Below are positions 9,313-19,810 of a DNA stretch of 64,000 bases, one piece after another. Position 1 is the stretch's first letter. Every line of letters starts with the position of its first letter. The position numbers and the translations under genes were made by a program. The notes under the pieces are model-generated. The model did not search any database. It was not told where the DNA came from and saw only the letters and a program-made list of their open reading frames with translations. Source of the DNA: Entamoeba invadens IP1 (lineage: Eukaryota > Evosea > Mastigamoebida > Endamoebidae); the NCBI RefSeq assembly GCF_000330505.1, contig NW_004443648.1:354073-418072 (forward strand). The letters run 5' to 3'.

Positions 9313-12300
9313 TCATTTCTGATTAGCAGTGTTACTTGTTGGTGTACTTTCACCGTAAAAGTTTCGTGTGCAGAGTGGACAATCGTTTCTTCCCGTCGAC
9401 CTGAACCACGTGAAAATGCACTGCTTGTGGAATTTCCTTCTACAACACTTACACGCAACATTTGGAATTGTTGTTGTGTGCAAATAGAAAATCGAGTAAC
9501 AGATCGGGCATGCATCAGAGCTATCAAACTGTCGGTCAAGTTGGTTCTTCCACAACAAACACGCTCCAACGATTCCAACGTCTCTTGTCATCAAATTCAA
9601 TGTCAACATGCGCTTGTATAAATGTGCTTTCGCTTGTCCAACACCAACTGCATTTGTGTTGACATTGACCGAGACAATGTCAAGCGGATAGGTGTCTGGG
9701 AAGATTAATTGTGACTCGAACGTCAAATCGTCGTTTCTGTATTTGACGGTAACCGCCTTTCCATCGAGCTGCATCTTCAACATGAAGTTTTCATCCTCTT
9801 TCCAACTCAAAATCTTTTGGACCTCTTCTTCTAAAACCGCTGGGCAGATGTTCTTGCCGAAGAACTTTTTGACCATCTTCGGCGCATTCCTCTTCAAAGA
9901 CAAACACCACTGTCTCACCAAATTCGGCAACGTCTCCACAACCGTAAACATACAGTACATTCCAAGACTTCCAATACTCTCTTCTTCACTTTCTGTTTGG
10001 ATTTTACCCAACACCTCTCCAAGTGACTTTGATGTTGGCTCGTCCGTGAGCAAACAGTACAACCCACTAAGGAAGACTTCAAATTTGTGTAACTGCAAAT
10101 ATGCAACAACCCATGGACGAGACTCGACAGACGTGTCCTTAATTCTCCGCATCATGCCAAGAACAAACAAAATGATTCCAACCTTCTCATACGGCTTTTT
10201 GTTTTTGAAGCGCCCAAACCCATCGACCATGTACTTCTCCATTTTCTCGTTCATTGGCTTGTAGTTCATCTTTTCAACATCGTCCATATCAATATACGCT
10301 TCTTCTGCTTTAAACTCCATCGCTGCACCAAGAAGGTACCCACAGCACATTTTCGTTGAGATGGTCTCGTTCTCGGTTTTTACAACCTCAAGAAGCTGCT
10401 CAACCTTTTCTGGGAGTGTTGTCCCTAAGAAGTCAATTTCACTTAACAAGTCTGTTTGGAGAAGTATTTCCGACAAAAGCTGCACGTTCTCTCGCTTCAA
10501 AATCCTCTCAGTGATGTACTCAATCAAAGACATCTTAAAGCTCAACTGAATGGCTTCGGTCTCTGAAGTGTTCAATTTACTTGGGAAGTTGTGTGTGATC
10601 AAAATCTGTGATATCTGCAATGCGCTACGTATCATCATCCCAGTCTCTTTCTCCAAAATTTCAATCAAAAATTGATACACTCCACTCAACGTGTCAATGT
10701 CTTGGATTGTCTCATAGCACAGTGTGCATGAAGACGAGAAACAGTATTTCAAAATTTGCAAGAACGGGAGGTACAACTCTTGTGTGATACTTACATTGAA
10801 AATATATTTAAAGAGCACCGAAAGGTGTGACGGGAATTGAACAAGTGGGTATATAACAGAGAGTTCCTTCAACCCAACGCCGTCTGGCTTTACATTCGCC
10901 ATGAAGAATTTCTTTATCGTGCTTGTAATTTTCTTTTCAAGCCACTCCACATGCAAAGTAGACAAGTAAGACGAGAAGAAGAACCGGCTTGTGTAGTCAT
11001 CAGACTTGTCAAAGGTCTGCGCAATGTAATCAATAGCTTCTTGTGACTGGTTGAACCACTTTGACATGATATTGATACCGTGGAACAAGATGAATTGTTC
11101 GAGTTGAGACTGTCCCAAGAAGAATTTAATAGTTTCGAGCTGTGATGCTTTAGGTGGTGCAATGACATTTGAGAAGGTGAGTTTCTGGTACACGTCCAAC
11201 AAATAGAATTGCATGTATTGTTCGTCACTGAGTGGGTGTTCACAAAGTTCGAAGAGCGATACCACAAGTGATATAATGTGGTTGTATTGTGGTCTTGATG
11301 TTTCATTGAACACTTCTGGTTGTGGGATAAGCAGTGGTGATTGAATAAATGCAGCGCATTGTCTTATCTTCTCCACATCCCATTTTGATTTTTCAAGTTT
11401 TTTGCACACTTTAATGCAGTGTTGTTTGACTTCTTCAATCTGAGCGCAGATAGACAAGATGAAAACATTTGATGTGTTGACTTCCATCAATTTTTCAATC
11501 ATCGTTTCGACCTGATTTTCGCCAACAATTGCAATGATTTTTGGGAGTAATAAAGTCAAATTGTTTCTGAGATTTTGGTACGTCAAATTGAAAATGATAG
11601 GATTTGTGGCAATAGTTAATACTTTAGTAAAAATACTAAGAGAGTAATCGTTGTGTTTCATAACAAAGTCGACAAAACTTTGTGTGAAGAAAATTTGGAT
11701 GTGGTCAAGAGTAGCCGTTGAAATCACGTTATCTAATTGCAAAGGAGTGAGCAAACATGGTTCTTGAATAATATGATCTAATACACTCTTCGACTCTCTA
11801 AAATTTCTGAGTAAAATGGGAATCACACTCTCGATATCCAAAACGATTGTTTGTGTGACTTTTTCGGTTTTAAGTAAAGTGAACATCTCATCCAAGTAAA
11901 TCAAATGATTTGTTCCAAAATTTTCGGGGAAAAGAGAGAAGAAGCATTTTTTCAAGAGGTGTGAAACGTCACACGAGGGCATATACCTCAACGCCAAAAC
12001 TAAAATTTCTTCCATATGTTTGACGTATGGTAAAAATTGGTCATCGATCTCAACGGTATCCAAAATGAGATCAATCTCATTGACGTTTTGTTCGACGATG
12101 AACATGAAAATGTGTTGGAATTGTCTTGTTATCATCTCAAAAACGTCTTCTGTAGCTGGAAAGACCTTCAAAATGATTTTAAATAATTCAATCTCGGGGA
12201 GATTGAATTGGGCATCTTCACTATTCTTCTCAATCATCGTTCTCAAAAGGTCATTTGAGAACCCTTGTGTGAACTCATTTCTCACACTATTTTGCACTAT

Positions 12301-13536
12301 AAATTCCAGATTCTTTATTCGTGTCTCATATTCCTTTTCCTCGCAATGCCGTATCATGGTGACCACGTTACTTAATACTCCTTGGATCTCTTGTGTTTCA
12401 TTCAGTTTATTCAAAAAGACTCCCAGTGCAGAATACCCACTTTCGCACAAAGTTGCTTGTGGGTCGTCCAAAAGATTCTTTTCAAGTCTCAACAAGACTT
12501 GGATTTTCTCGCACTGAAACGCAGAAAAGGCATCAAACAAATGCACGATAACAACGGCTCGTTGCGCTCCTCTTATTCTGTTATCAAAGCACCCCTTTTC
12601 GACTGCTTCTATATACTCTTCAGAAGTCTTCTTCATGAATGGAAGAAGTCTCTTGAGCACAGGAAACACGTGAAGAGTTCCAAGACAAGCCGTTGAGATA
12701 TACCCAATCAAAGATTTCTTTAATGTGTTGGGGAGGTCAACGCCGCACTCCAATAACGTGACAATGCATTCTATTAACTGTTTTGATGACTTTGAAAACG
12801 ATTGAATCTCTTCAAGTGACTTACTCACTATGGTGATGAGAACATCTTTCTTCTTCAGGACTTCATCTTTGCACGGGTTGAGTGCTGCGGTCACGGAACT
12901 AAAGTAAATTTCATCGGGAACAGACCCGTGCGAATTGATTAATATTTCAATTGCTCTCTTCAAGTTCTCCAATGAAAATTCGGAGAGCTTCTCGACATCC
13001 AAATTGGGGAGTAAAGTCGACAAACACCCAATTCGAGAGACGACATCATACTCCTCGACGGTTATGAGACGCAATATTTTTGTTGTGTTTTGCGTCACTA
13101 TTCTCTGTCTCCCTTCAATCGAAAATTTGTCTAACGCATTCCGTGCCGCTGTAGCAACTTCTTTGACAGAATCACTACACTCTAAGACCCACCAAGAGAT
13201 CGTGTCATTCACTGAAAACCCTAGAATGTTTTTGCCTTGTGGAGAAGCAAAGAACCCATCGGAGATGCACAAGAAGAGCGACAGACGAACGTTCGACGAT
13301 TTATGAGTCGAAAGTGTTGTGAAAAGGTTAGACCAATGTAAACTGAACGCTTGTTGTTCTTTTGTTGTTGGCAAGAAGGAAGGGTCTAACAAGAGATTTT
13401 TGAGTTCGTCAAGTGTTCTTGTTAGTGTTGTCTCGTTCGACTTCTGAAATTTCTTCAGAAGAAAGAGAACGTCCGGAGACAAGACGTTCGAGGAGTTAAA
13501 AAGCTCCTGATATTTGTTGTCTAAAAGGCTTGACAT
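9313..13536 (-). CDS. LTN1: Listerin-type E3 ubiquitin ligase (ribosome-associated quality control)
   Basis: A 1407-residue protein. The N-terminus (LFLLKKFQKSNETTLTRTLDEL) matches the listerin N-terminal domain that contacts the 60S/NEMF complex. The long middle is all-helical HEAT-like. The last ~50 residues are a RING of the listerin type: CPICYSIF, CKCCRRKFHKQCIFTWF, CPLC, which is very close to metazoan listerin. The RWD-like region sits just before it (VKYRNDDLTFESQLIFPDTYPLD). Listerin ubiquitylates nascent chains stalled on 60S subunits. The gene is intronless, at or just below the usual length of the family (~1400-1800). It is transcribed divergently from the NAA40-like gene, with 221 bp between start codons. 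Confidence 0.93.
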   Translation of the reverse strand: MSSLLDNKYQELFNSSNVLSPDVLFLLKKFQKSNETTLTRTLDELKNLLLDPSFLPTTKEQQAFSLHWSNLFTTLSTHKSSNVRLSLFLCISDGFFASPQGKNILGFSVNDTISWWVLECSDSVKEVATAARNALDKFSIEGRQRIVTQNTTKILRLITVEEYDVVSRIGCLSTLLPNLDVEKLSEFSLENLKRAIEILINSHGSVPDEIYFSSVTAALNPCKDEVLKKKDVLITIVSKSLEEIQSFSKSSKQLIECIVTLLECGVDLPNTLKKSLIGYISTACLGTLHVFPVLKRLLPFMKKTSEEYIEAVEKGCFDNRIRGAQRAVVIVHLFDAFSAFQCEKIQVLLRLEKNLLDDPQATLCESGYSALGVFLNKLNETQEIQGVLSNVVTMIRHCEEKEYETRIKNLEFIVQNSVRNEFTQGFSNDLLRTMIEKNSEDAQFNLPEIELFKIILKVFPATEDVFEMITRQFQHIFMFIVEQNVNEIDLILDTVEIDDQFLPYVKHMEEILVLALRYMPSCDVSHLLKKCFFSLFPENFGTNHLIYLDEMFTLLKTEKVTQTIVLDIESVIPILLRNFRESKSVLDHIIQEPCLLTPLQLDNVISTATLDHIQIFFTQSFVDFVMKHNDYSLSIFTKVLTIATNPIIFNLTYQNLRNNLTLLLPKIIAIVGENQVETMIEKLMEVNTSNVFILSICAQIEEVKQHCIKVCKKLEKSKWDVEKIRQCAAFIQSPLLIPQPEVFNETSRPQYNHIISLVVSLFELCEHPLSDEQYMQFYLLDVYQKLTFSNVIAPPKASQLETIKFFLGQSQLEQFILFHGINIMSKWFNQSQEAIDYIAQTFDKSDDYTSRFFFSSYLSTLHVEWLEKKITSTIKKFFMANVKPDGVGLKELSVIYPLVQFPSHLSVLFKYIFNVSITQELYLPFLQILKYCFSSSCTLCYETIQDIDTLSGVYQFLIEILEKETGMMIRSALQISQILITHNFPSKLNTSETEAIQLSFKMSLIEYITERILKRENVQLLSEILLQTDLLSEIDFLGTTLPEKVEQLLEVVKTENETISTKMCCGYLLGAAMEFKAEEAYIDMDDVEKMNYKPMNEKMEKYMVDGFGRFKNKKPYEKVGIILFVLGMMRRIKDTSVESRPWVVAYLQLHKFEVFLSGLYCLLTDEPTSKSLGEVLGKIQTESEEESIGSLGMYCMFTVVETLPNLVRQWCLSLKRNAPKMVKKFFGKNICPAVLEEEVQKILSWKEDENFMLKMQLDGKAVTVKYRNDDLTFESQLIFPDTYPLDIVSVNVNTNAVGVGQAKAHLYKRMLTLNLMTRDVGIVGACLLWKNQLDRQFDSSDACPICYSIFYLHTTTIPNVACKCCRRKFHKQCIFTWFRSTGRNDCPLCTRNFYGESTPTSNTANQK

Positions 13537-13670
13537 CTTGTGTTCTTTAGTAGATCACTTCTTTTTTGAAGCTTAACAACTGTGGCGACTTGTATTATTA
13601 GTATTATTTATAGTTGTTATACTATAAATTTATCGTTTTATTATTTGAACACAGTTAAGATTCAAAGTTT

Positions 13671-13711
13671 AAAAATGTTATAAAAATGTTATAAAAAATG
13701 TTATAAGAATT
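13671..13711. repeat. Short tandem repeat ATGTTATAAAA (about 3 copies)
   Basis: Three near-identical 11-12-nt units lie in the 221-bp divergent spacer between the listerin and NAA40-like start codons. Because the spacer is so short, the units lie within the likely promoter of one or both genes. Confidence 0.6.
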
Positions 13712-13757
13712 AATTAAAAACAAGAACTACAATAAAACTATAGAAGTTAGTTAATTA

Positions 13758-14342
13758 ATGAGAAAAGTAAATCCAAATGCAACAAAAGGAAAATTGTTGG
13801 AACAACGCGCAAATAGTCTTCAAATTGATTTGACAACCGTGAACGAACACCCAACCCAAATTTATAAAACAGAAAACGTCCCGAAAAGTGTCTTTGAAAG
13901 ATGTTTTCAACTTGTTAAAGATAACATGAAAGACTTTGATGAACATTCTTCGCTTGGGTGGAACGATGCAAACAAAATTTGTGAGATGAAAACAAGTGGC
14001 GGGTTTTACATTGTGATGGAAGAGGGGTTTGCGTCAATTCGGTTTGAGGCAGAGGCAAATCACATCAACTGTTATTTGTGGGAAATACAAATTGACAAAA
14101 AGTATGTCCACCAAGGTTTTGGTACGCTTTTGATGGATTTTGTGTTTTATGTCTGTCGCGAGGCGCATTGCAAGAAGATCTCTCTTCTAGTTCTTCGTTG
14201 TTTGTTACCGTTTTATTGTGATCGAATTGAATAACAAGTAGCGAATACTTTCGCCAAACAGTTCTACGACAAACTTGGGTTTAAAGAAAATGCCCGTCTC
14301 GCGCAAAGTGATGATGTGTGGATTATGGAAAAGAAACTATAA
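13758..14342 (+). CDS. NAA40: N-alpha-acetyltransferase 40-like (NatD, histone H4/H2A), two exons
   Basis: The GNAT-fold protein has exons at 13758-14199 and 14242-14342. Without splicing the frame stops at 14234 in the middle of the fold. Removing 42 nt that begin GTTTGTTACC and end TAG restores a 180-residue frame ending ...FAKQFYDKLGFKEN..., the typical GNAT C-terminal half, and the total (543 nt) divides by three. NatD features are DEHSSLGWNDANKICEM (human 'YEQSDWGWKDREKREEM') and the acetyl-CoA loop VHQGFGTLLM (family Q/RxxGxG/A). NatD acetylates the N-terminal Ser of histones H4 and H2A. The 3' splice point could also be three nucleotides earlier (AAG, intron 39 nt), changing one or two residues only. 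The divergent neighbour is listerin. Confidence 0.88.
14200..14241 (+). other. Spliceosomal intron (42 nt) in the NAA40-like gene
   Basis: 5' GTTTGTTACC, 3' TAG. This is the strong Entamoeba intron signature, and removal joins two GNAT-coding segments in frame. An alternative acceptor AG lies at 14237-14238. Confidence 0.85.
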
Positions 14343-14487
14343 TTATTAAACTATTATAACTATAATTATTTATAGTTATAAATAAATTATAAGAACCTAT
14401 AATTATTAAACAACCACATTAATTCTTTTATTATTAAAATCCATTTGACTGTATTGGAACAACACAAAAAGTTCAACGCTGTCCTTC

Positions 14488-15840
14488 TCACAACTGCAAA
14501 CTTTGCAAGTTGATTGTGGGTACGTTTCGCTCATTCAAGTTCTCTGTATTTAAGAGTGGGCAGTCATACACTAAACACTTTTTGATGTTCGTCCCCTTTA
14601 TACTCATCAGCGACATACACTTCTGCGCCAAAATTTCACACTTTGCGTCAGTTCTAATTTCGTCCACTAGGTCGCATTTCGTTAGCGCAACTTTCTTTAA
14701 TGATATCGGCAGTGAAACCATTTGTAGTCTTACGCAGTTATCAATTGTAAACACTTGAACGTGTGCTGGTAATTCAATGCTTTCCATTCCCGAGCAATTC
14801 TCGATGTTCACCTTTTCCAACTCCAAGTACTTCTTCCAGTCGATGTCCCCTTGAAGACAAGAACTTGTGTCAATGTCAAGTTCCTGAATACCAACAGGCA
14901 ATTTGAATTTTTCACATTTCAATTCATTGCAATGGACCACTTTTATTCGCCTTAACTGTTTGCTTTGTTCCGCCCCGACAATCTCTTCAAGCTTATCAAA
15001 CCCGGAAAGTGAGAGGTTTTTGACTTTTTGTGGAAGTGAAAATGATTTTAAAACAGGGCAACAGTACATTTTGAGTTCTGTGATTCCATTACCGAGCTCA
15101 AGATTTTGTAAATTGCGGCAACCGTCAACCTCAAGACATGTCACACAGTCAGGCACTTTCAGGTCAACAAGGTTCTCACAGTTCGCTGTGATTACGTGCT
15201 TGAGTGAATGACAATTTTTGAGATCCAACATGTTGATCGTTCCGCATTTCATAATCTCGAGGCGTGTCATTTCATCACAATTTGTTATAAAAGCGACGTC
15301 GGAGAACTGTTTACAATCATACAGTCTTAACAACTTTAGCGCACTGCAGTTGTGAAGTGTCGTTAGATTGCGGCACTCGGCAATTTTGAGGCGTTGGAGG
15401 CATTTGGGGCTGTTGATGGATATCACCGTGGTGTTTGCGTTGATCTCCAACTGCTTTAAAAAGTGATAAGAAGAGAGATCAAAATGTTCTGGGAGTGAAG
15501 GGGACGTACCATTGTACACACCAATTTTCAAAGAGGAAATTTGGTCATGGAATTGATCGAGGATTTCTATCGCAACAGCCTCGACTCTCAATTTATACAA
15601 CTCAAAAGGCTGAGTGACACCCTCTTTTATGTAATCTTCGACAGAACAGGAAAGAGTTTGGATGTTGGGAAACAACTTTAAAAGCTCGAGGCTGATGTGT
15701 TGGTTAACTTCTGGGTTCACTTTAAAACACTTCAGCACGTCTTGGCAACGTTTGTTAATTTCTTCAAAATTGTGGAATAAGGCTATGTCGTTCAAGTACT
15801 CGACAACAACCATTAAACTTGTGGTATCAAGTCGACTCAT
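14488..15840 (-). CDS. Leucine-rich-repeat protein of Entamoeba type
   Basis: About 450 residues from the ATG at 15840 (MSRLDTTSLMVVVEYL). An ATG at 15951 would add 37 residues of A/T-driven sequence and looks like untranslated leader. The N-terminal ~45 residues (MVVVEYLNDIALFHNFEEINKRC) form the helical segment typical of Entamoeba LRR proteins and loosely resemble an F-box. From ~120 onward there are irregular ~22-24-residue repeats with the LxxLxLxxCxxL pattern (LRLYDCKQFSDV, LEVDGCRNLQNLEL, VNIENCSGMESIEL). No signal peptide or membrane segment is present. The likely role is a protein-interaction scaffold; the partner is unknown. These genes form large, fast-changing families in Entamoeba. 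Confidence 0.75.
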   Translation of the reverse strand: MSRLDTTSLMVVVEYLNDIALFHNFEEINKRCQDVLKCFKVNPEVNQHISLELLKLFPNIQTLSCSVEDYIKEGVTQPFELYKLRVEAVAIEILDQFHDQISSLKIGVYNGTSPSLPEHFDLSSYHFLKQLEINANTTVISINSPKCLQRLKIAECRNLTTLHNCSALKLLRLYDCKQFSDVAFITNCDEMTRLEIMKCGTINMLDLKNCHSLKHVITANCENLVDLKVPDCVTCLEVDGCRNLQNLELGNGITELKMYCCPVLKSFSLPQKVKNLSLSGFDKLEEIVGAEQSKQLRRIKVVHCNELKCEKFKLPVGIQELDIDTSSCLQGDIDWKKYLELEKVNIENCSGMESIELPAHVQVFTIDNCVRLQMVSLPISLKKVALTKCDLVDEIRTDAKCEILAQKCMSLMSIKGTNIKKCLVYDCPLLNTENLNERNVPTINLQSLQL

Positions 15841-16276
15841 TACAACACTGTTGTTTGAATAGGTAGTTTTAGTACAAAATTTATGTACTATAGTTATAAT
15901 ATAATAAACTAAATGTTTGTGTATTTGTTCATTTGACATATGTCTTGTCAAACCATATGTTTTAGGAGATTACAGAAGACACTTCAAATGGAAAGTTGTT
16001 TAGTTTGTGACACCACCCTTTGTGCATGACAGAGGGGGTATTGTAAGAATGAATCTCAGCAATAAGATTTATTCCATTTTCAAAGATAAAAATAGTTTTG
16101 TATGATGTAATTAAACCATAGAAAATAATTCAAATATCTTTTAAAAAATCTTTGTAACCAATCATCATTTTGGGTCCAACAAAGAAAACGTCAAAAGGGT
16201 TTAGTTGGAAACACCCAATAAAAAAAACAAAGAGGTTTATTGCGCCAACTCAAACCCTTTATTCAAATAGTCGTAA
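15841..16276. other. Divergent spacer between the LRR and importin genes
   Basis: No gene was seen. An ATG-led extension of the LRR frame enters the first ~110 nt and is judged not coding. The segment just before 16277 is less A/T-rich than most spacers and must hold the importin promoter. Confidence 0.5.
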
Positions 16277-19200
16277 ATGGCAACAAACATCGTTCAGGCC
16301 TTCCAAGCAACTTTATCTCCAAACCCAAACGTTCGAGCTCAGGGTGAAGTCTTTTTGCGACAGATTGAGTCGAATTACGAAAATTTGCCACAATTAGTTC
16401 AAGCTGCTCTTCCAGCCTCTGGCCAGTCGACACAAAACCGCAAGTCGATTTTATTGTGTTTTGGTCGTATGATTAAAAAGTTGATTGACCCTCGTAGTGT
16501 TCCTGAGCAAATCATTTCTATGACGTGTAACTTGTTATTGCAGCTTTTAAAACAAGAAACTGAACTTGAGATGAAAGCCGTTGTGGCTGCTTCTGTGTAT
16601 CAATTTGCAGAGATCTTGTCGAACAATGATATGGACTGGTTTTCCTATTTCCCGACAATTATGGAAACCCTGAATGACCAACGAATGTTTCAGAAATTGT
16701 GTGCGTTAGAAATCTTAGGGAATTCAGTTGCGTTCAAAGGGTGGGAAGTACTAACATCGTACGTCCCCCAACTCCTCCAGCTTTGTGCCAGTTTTTTGGC
16801 GAGTGGAAATTATCAAGTGCAAACCACAGTGCTTGACTTCTTGGCAAACTCGACAGCGTTAACTGAAAGTACCGAAAACTTTGGGAACACGTGCAAACTT
16901 CTCTTTGCGCCAATTCAAACCGTTGTATTGCAATTGTACCAAGCGAACGAGAAGGACAAATTTGACGAAATTACAACATCGGTGTGCCAGTTAATAGAAA
17001 ACTCCGACTATATATTTAGTGGCAAAGAATGTGAGTTGTCTCAGAACATGTTCACGATATTAAACACTTCGCTCGTCAAAGAAACCCAACAGAGTGCAAT
17101 GGAAGTCATCATCGTACTCATCGAAAACAACGCGAGTGTGTTTAAGAAGAACAACGCAATGATTAATATTGTCGTTAAGAGATTGTTGGAGTGGATGAGA
17201 ACAATCGACGACGAATCCGCACAATTGATGTTGAACAACGAAGACCCAATTGATATTGAAAATTTCTCGTATGCTGCGGACGCGTTAATTCGTGTAGTCA
17301 GTGCTGCTGGAGGTGCTCCGATCAAAGACACCCTCTTTTCGACTTGTTTGGAGTATTTAAAATCAAATAACTGGAAAGAACGGTACGCCGCTTTAACTGC
17401 ACTTTCGTTGTGTGTAGAACCCGGCAAATTCATTTTTAAGACGACGATGAGTGACTTGTTGAAACTTGTGATCAATTTCATAACCGACCAGAATGGGTTA
17501 GTCCTCTTTGGGATGTTGTCGTTGTTGGATTCTTTAATTGAGTGCTTCCCTAAGATGTGTCGACGCCGACACTTTGAACAAATCATGCAAGTTGTGATTG
17601 CCGCGTTAAATATTCATCTTCCGATAGTCCAAGACAAAGCGTGCTTCATATTCTCGCAGGTACTTGATACAGACGATGCAAATTTGAGTGAGAAATTGGC
17701 GCCTTTTATCCCCAAAATCTTTGAAGGAGTCTTTGTGACACTCAACACAAATAACTGGAATTCCATTTCAAATGCGCTTTCTGTGTTAATCACTCTCTCC
17801 AGAGTCGCTATGAAAAAGATGGAACCGTTCTATCAGAACATTAAAACAGCTATAGACGTCCTCTTACCAAAATTCACAACACGAGAAACGTTGGAACACA
17901 AGGGGAAAGTCATCGAACTGATGTGCATCTACGCTTCTATCAATCCAGGTTTCTTCCCAGAGTCTCGGCAAATTGCTGTGAGTCAACTTGAAGTGATTTC
18001 TAATGGGCAAGAGATCATGTCACCGATGCTGGTTTCCGTGTTAAGTGGGATATGTTTGCTCTGTGAGAACAATGACCAGCCATTTAAACAGTATATTCAA
18101 CTTGTTGTCACTCTCATTTTAAAACGATTGATAATGAAGGAAAATACTAGCGATGTGATCATGGACGACGTCAATGCACGGACATCAGCTACACAAGAAA
18201 AGAACTATTTGATTCAAAGTTTGATCCGAATAGTGACTGCATTGAAAGGAGAGTATGGCAATTATGTTGAAGACACACTTAAAGTGTTGTTGCCATTGAT
18301 GAATGACGTTCACACAACTTTACGAGAGACCTCCTCGAAACTTATTCCTCTTATTTTCGAGTCATACGTCGAAATGATGAAAGTGTCTCCTCTCGACCAA
18401 AACACGAAAACGCAACGAACGATTACACTCTTCTATATTATAGTGGACCACATCTGCGAGTTAGTCAAGAAAGAAAGTTTGACGGACAATTTGGTGAGTT
18501 ATTTGGAGTGCTTGAATATAGTTTTAGTGTTAGCGGGAGACAATGTATTGGATGTGGATCGAATCAAAAACATTTTCGAGTCCTTTGATATGGTTTTAAA
18601 GAAGATCTTAGACGGGGAAGGACTTGAAGACGGTGTTTTAGTTGAGAATGAAATTGATACGAATGTTTTGGACGAGGAACAATATGACAATATTGTCGAC
18701 GACTCAAGTGAGACATTAGACTACTTAACTTTGTTGATGCAATTGAACTCGTGGATATGTAAATCACATCAGAAGACATTCTTCCCTGTTTTCCAATTCA
18801 CATTGTTCCCTCGTGTGATGTCATACCTCAAGCAAACGGAAGAGAATGATAAAACAGCGTTTGCTGTTGCTATATTAGGCTCTGTGATCACCGATGGAAA
18901 AATATATGACTTTGTCCCACAAATCACAGAACAATTTTTGGTCTTTGCGCATAACTCAAATACGGACATTGCAAACAACGCGATTTACTTCTTGGGACAA
19001 TTTGCAAAGGACGAGATCCAAAACTTTGTCCCGTTCATCCCGAAGTTACTGGAAACGATAGGAACCATGTTGAACAGAAAGAAGACTCGAGCTGTTGTTG
19101 AACTGCAAGGACAAGTGATGTTAACACTTGGAAATGTATTAATACATTACTACACACAAATTCCGCAAAGCAAAGAATTGATGTGCCAGTTGCTCGGTGC

Positions 19201-19495
19201 ATTCCCCACAAAAGGAATGTATGACGTGTTGATCGAAATGCTCGACGAGATGAACAAGAAGGGGATGATCGTTCCTATCATCTCAATTGGGAATGTTGCA
19301 AATAACATTTACAAGTTGGTGTTATACTTCGCTAATGCACTCGAAAAGGAAAATACAGAGGACGACACTAAACTCCAAATGGCTGCGTTGATTCAAACGT
19401 TCTCAACTGTCGTCTCTCAGGACGTCATCGCACAAATATGGAGTAAATTGAGTATAGACCAAAGGGGGGATTTGGATTCCTTGTTCCATAAATGA
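16277..19495 (+). CDS. IPO5: Importin-5 / karyopherin beta-3-like nuclear import receptor
   Basis: A 1072-residue all-helical protein built of HEAT repeats throughout. The N-terminus has the importin-beta N-terminal layout (QAFQATLSPNPNVRAQGEVFLRQIE, then NRKSILLCFGRMIKKL), where RanGTP binds. Later repeats (WKERYAALTALSLCVEPG, VQDKACFIFSQVLD) follow the importin-5/Kap121 order, and an acidic insertion (DGVLVENEIDTNVLDEEQYDN) lies near 780-800. Importin-5 carries ribosomal proteins and histones into the nucleus and exchanges cargo on RanGTP. Length matches the family (~1090). It is intronless, and the ATG at 16277 is the first in frame. Distinguishing importin-5 from importin-4 would need a tree. 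Confidence 0.88.
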   Translation: MATNIVQAFQATLSPNPNVRAQGEVFLRQIESNYENLPQLVQAALPASGQSTQNRKSILLCFGRMIKKLIDPRSVPEQIISMTCNLLLQLLKQETELEMKAVVAASVYQFAEILSNNDMDWFSYFPTIMETLNDQRMFQKLCALEILGNSVAFKGWEVLTSYVPQLLQLCASFLASGNYQVQTTVLDFLANSTALTESTENFGNTCKLLFAPIQTVVLQLYQANEKDKFDEITTSVCQLIENSDYIFSGKECELSQNMFTILNTSLVKETQQSAMEVIIVLIENNASVFKKNNAMINIVVKRLLEWMRTIDDESAQLMLNNEDPIDIENFSYAADALIRVVSAAGGAPIKDTLFSTCLEYLKSNNWKERYAALTALSLCVEPGKFIFKTTMSDLLKLVINFITDQNGLVLFGMLSLLDSLIECFPKMCRRRHFEQIMQVVIAALNIHLPIVQDKACFIFSQVLDTDDANLSEKLAPFIPKIFEGVFVTLNTNNWNSISNALSVLITLSRVAMKKMEPFYQNIKTAIDVLLPKFTTRETLEHKGKVIELMCIYASINPGFFPESRQIAVSQLEVISNGQEIMSPMLVSVLSGICLLCENNDQPFKQYIQLVVTLILKRLIMKENTSDVIMDDVNARTSATQEKNYLIQSLIRIVTALKGEYGNYVEDTLKVLLPLMNDVHTTLRETSSKLIPLIFESYVEMMKVSPLDQNTKTQRTITLFYIIVDHICELVKKESLTDNLVSYLECLNIVLVLAGDNVLDVDRIKNIFESFDMVLKKILDGEGLEDGVLVENEIDTNVLDEEQYDNIVDDSSETLDYLTLLMQLNSWICKSHQKTFFPVFQFTLFPRVMSYLKQTEENDKTAFAVAILGSVITDGKIYDFVPQITEQFLVFAHNSNTDIANNAIYFLGQFAKDEIQNFVPFIPKLLETIGTMLNRKKTRAVVELQGQVMLTLGNVLIHYYTQIPQSKELMCQLLGAFPTKGMYDVLIEMLDEMNKKGMIVPIISIGNVANNIYKLVLYFANALEKENTEDDTKLQMAALIQTFSTVVSQDVIAQIWSKLSIDQRGDLDSLFHK

Positions 19496-19810
19496 GTGAT
19501 TTATTTTATAGCTTTTAAATCATAATTTTTAATTATTTTTTATATCACAGTAAATAGAATTCAAATATTTATTGTATTATATAATTCTAATAAATGAATT
19601 ATTTGTATTAATTACAAATAACTGTTTGTTTATTTGTAATTAATAAATAAAAAAAGAGTTTATTGTTATTATTTATTATTAATTTATTGATTTAAAAAAA
19701 ATAATAAAATGTATTATAAAATATATTATAAATTGATTCAATGAAATTCAAATGTGTTTTGTTTTTCAAGTACTTTTTTTATTTGAATAACAAAAAAAAA
19801 CTGATTTAAA
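19496..19810. other. AT-rich convergent spacer
   Basis: Lies between the stop codons of the importin gene and the secreted Cys-repeat gene. It is almost pure A/T. No gene or clear terminator structure was seen. Confidence 0.5.

Noticed and set aside
9692..10264. 190-codon plus-strand open frame inside listerin
   Set aside because: Composition (Phe/Ser/Leu-rich) is that of a shadow of the listerin coding strand; no domain and no promoter context.
15841..15951. N-terminal extension of the LRR protein to an ATG at 15951
   Set aside because: The extra 37 residues are A/T-driven and absent from the typical family start, which matches the ATG at 15840.
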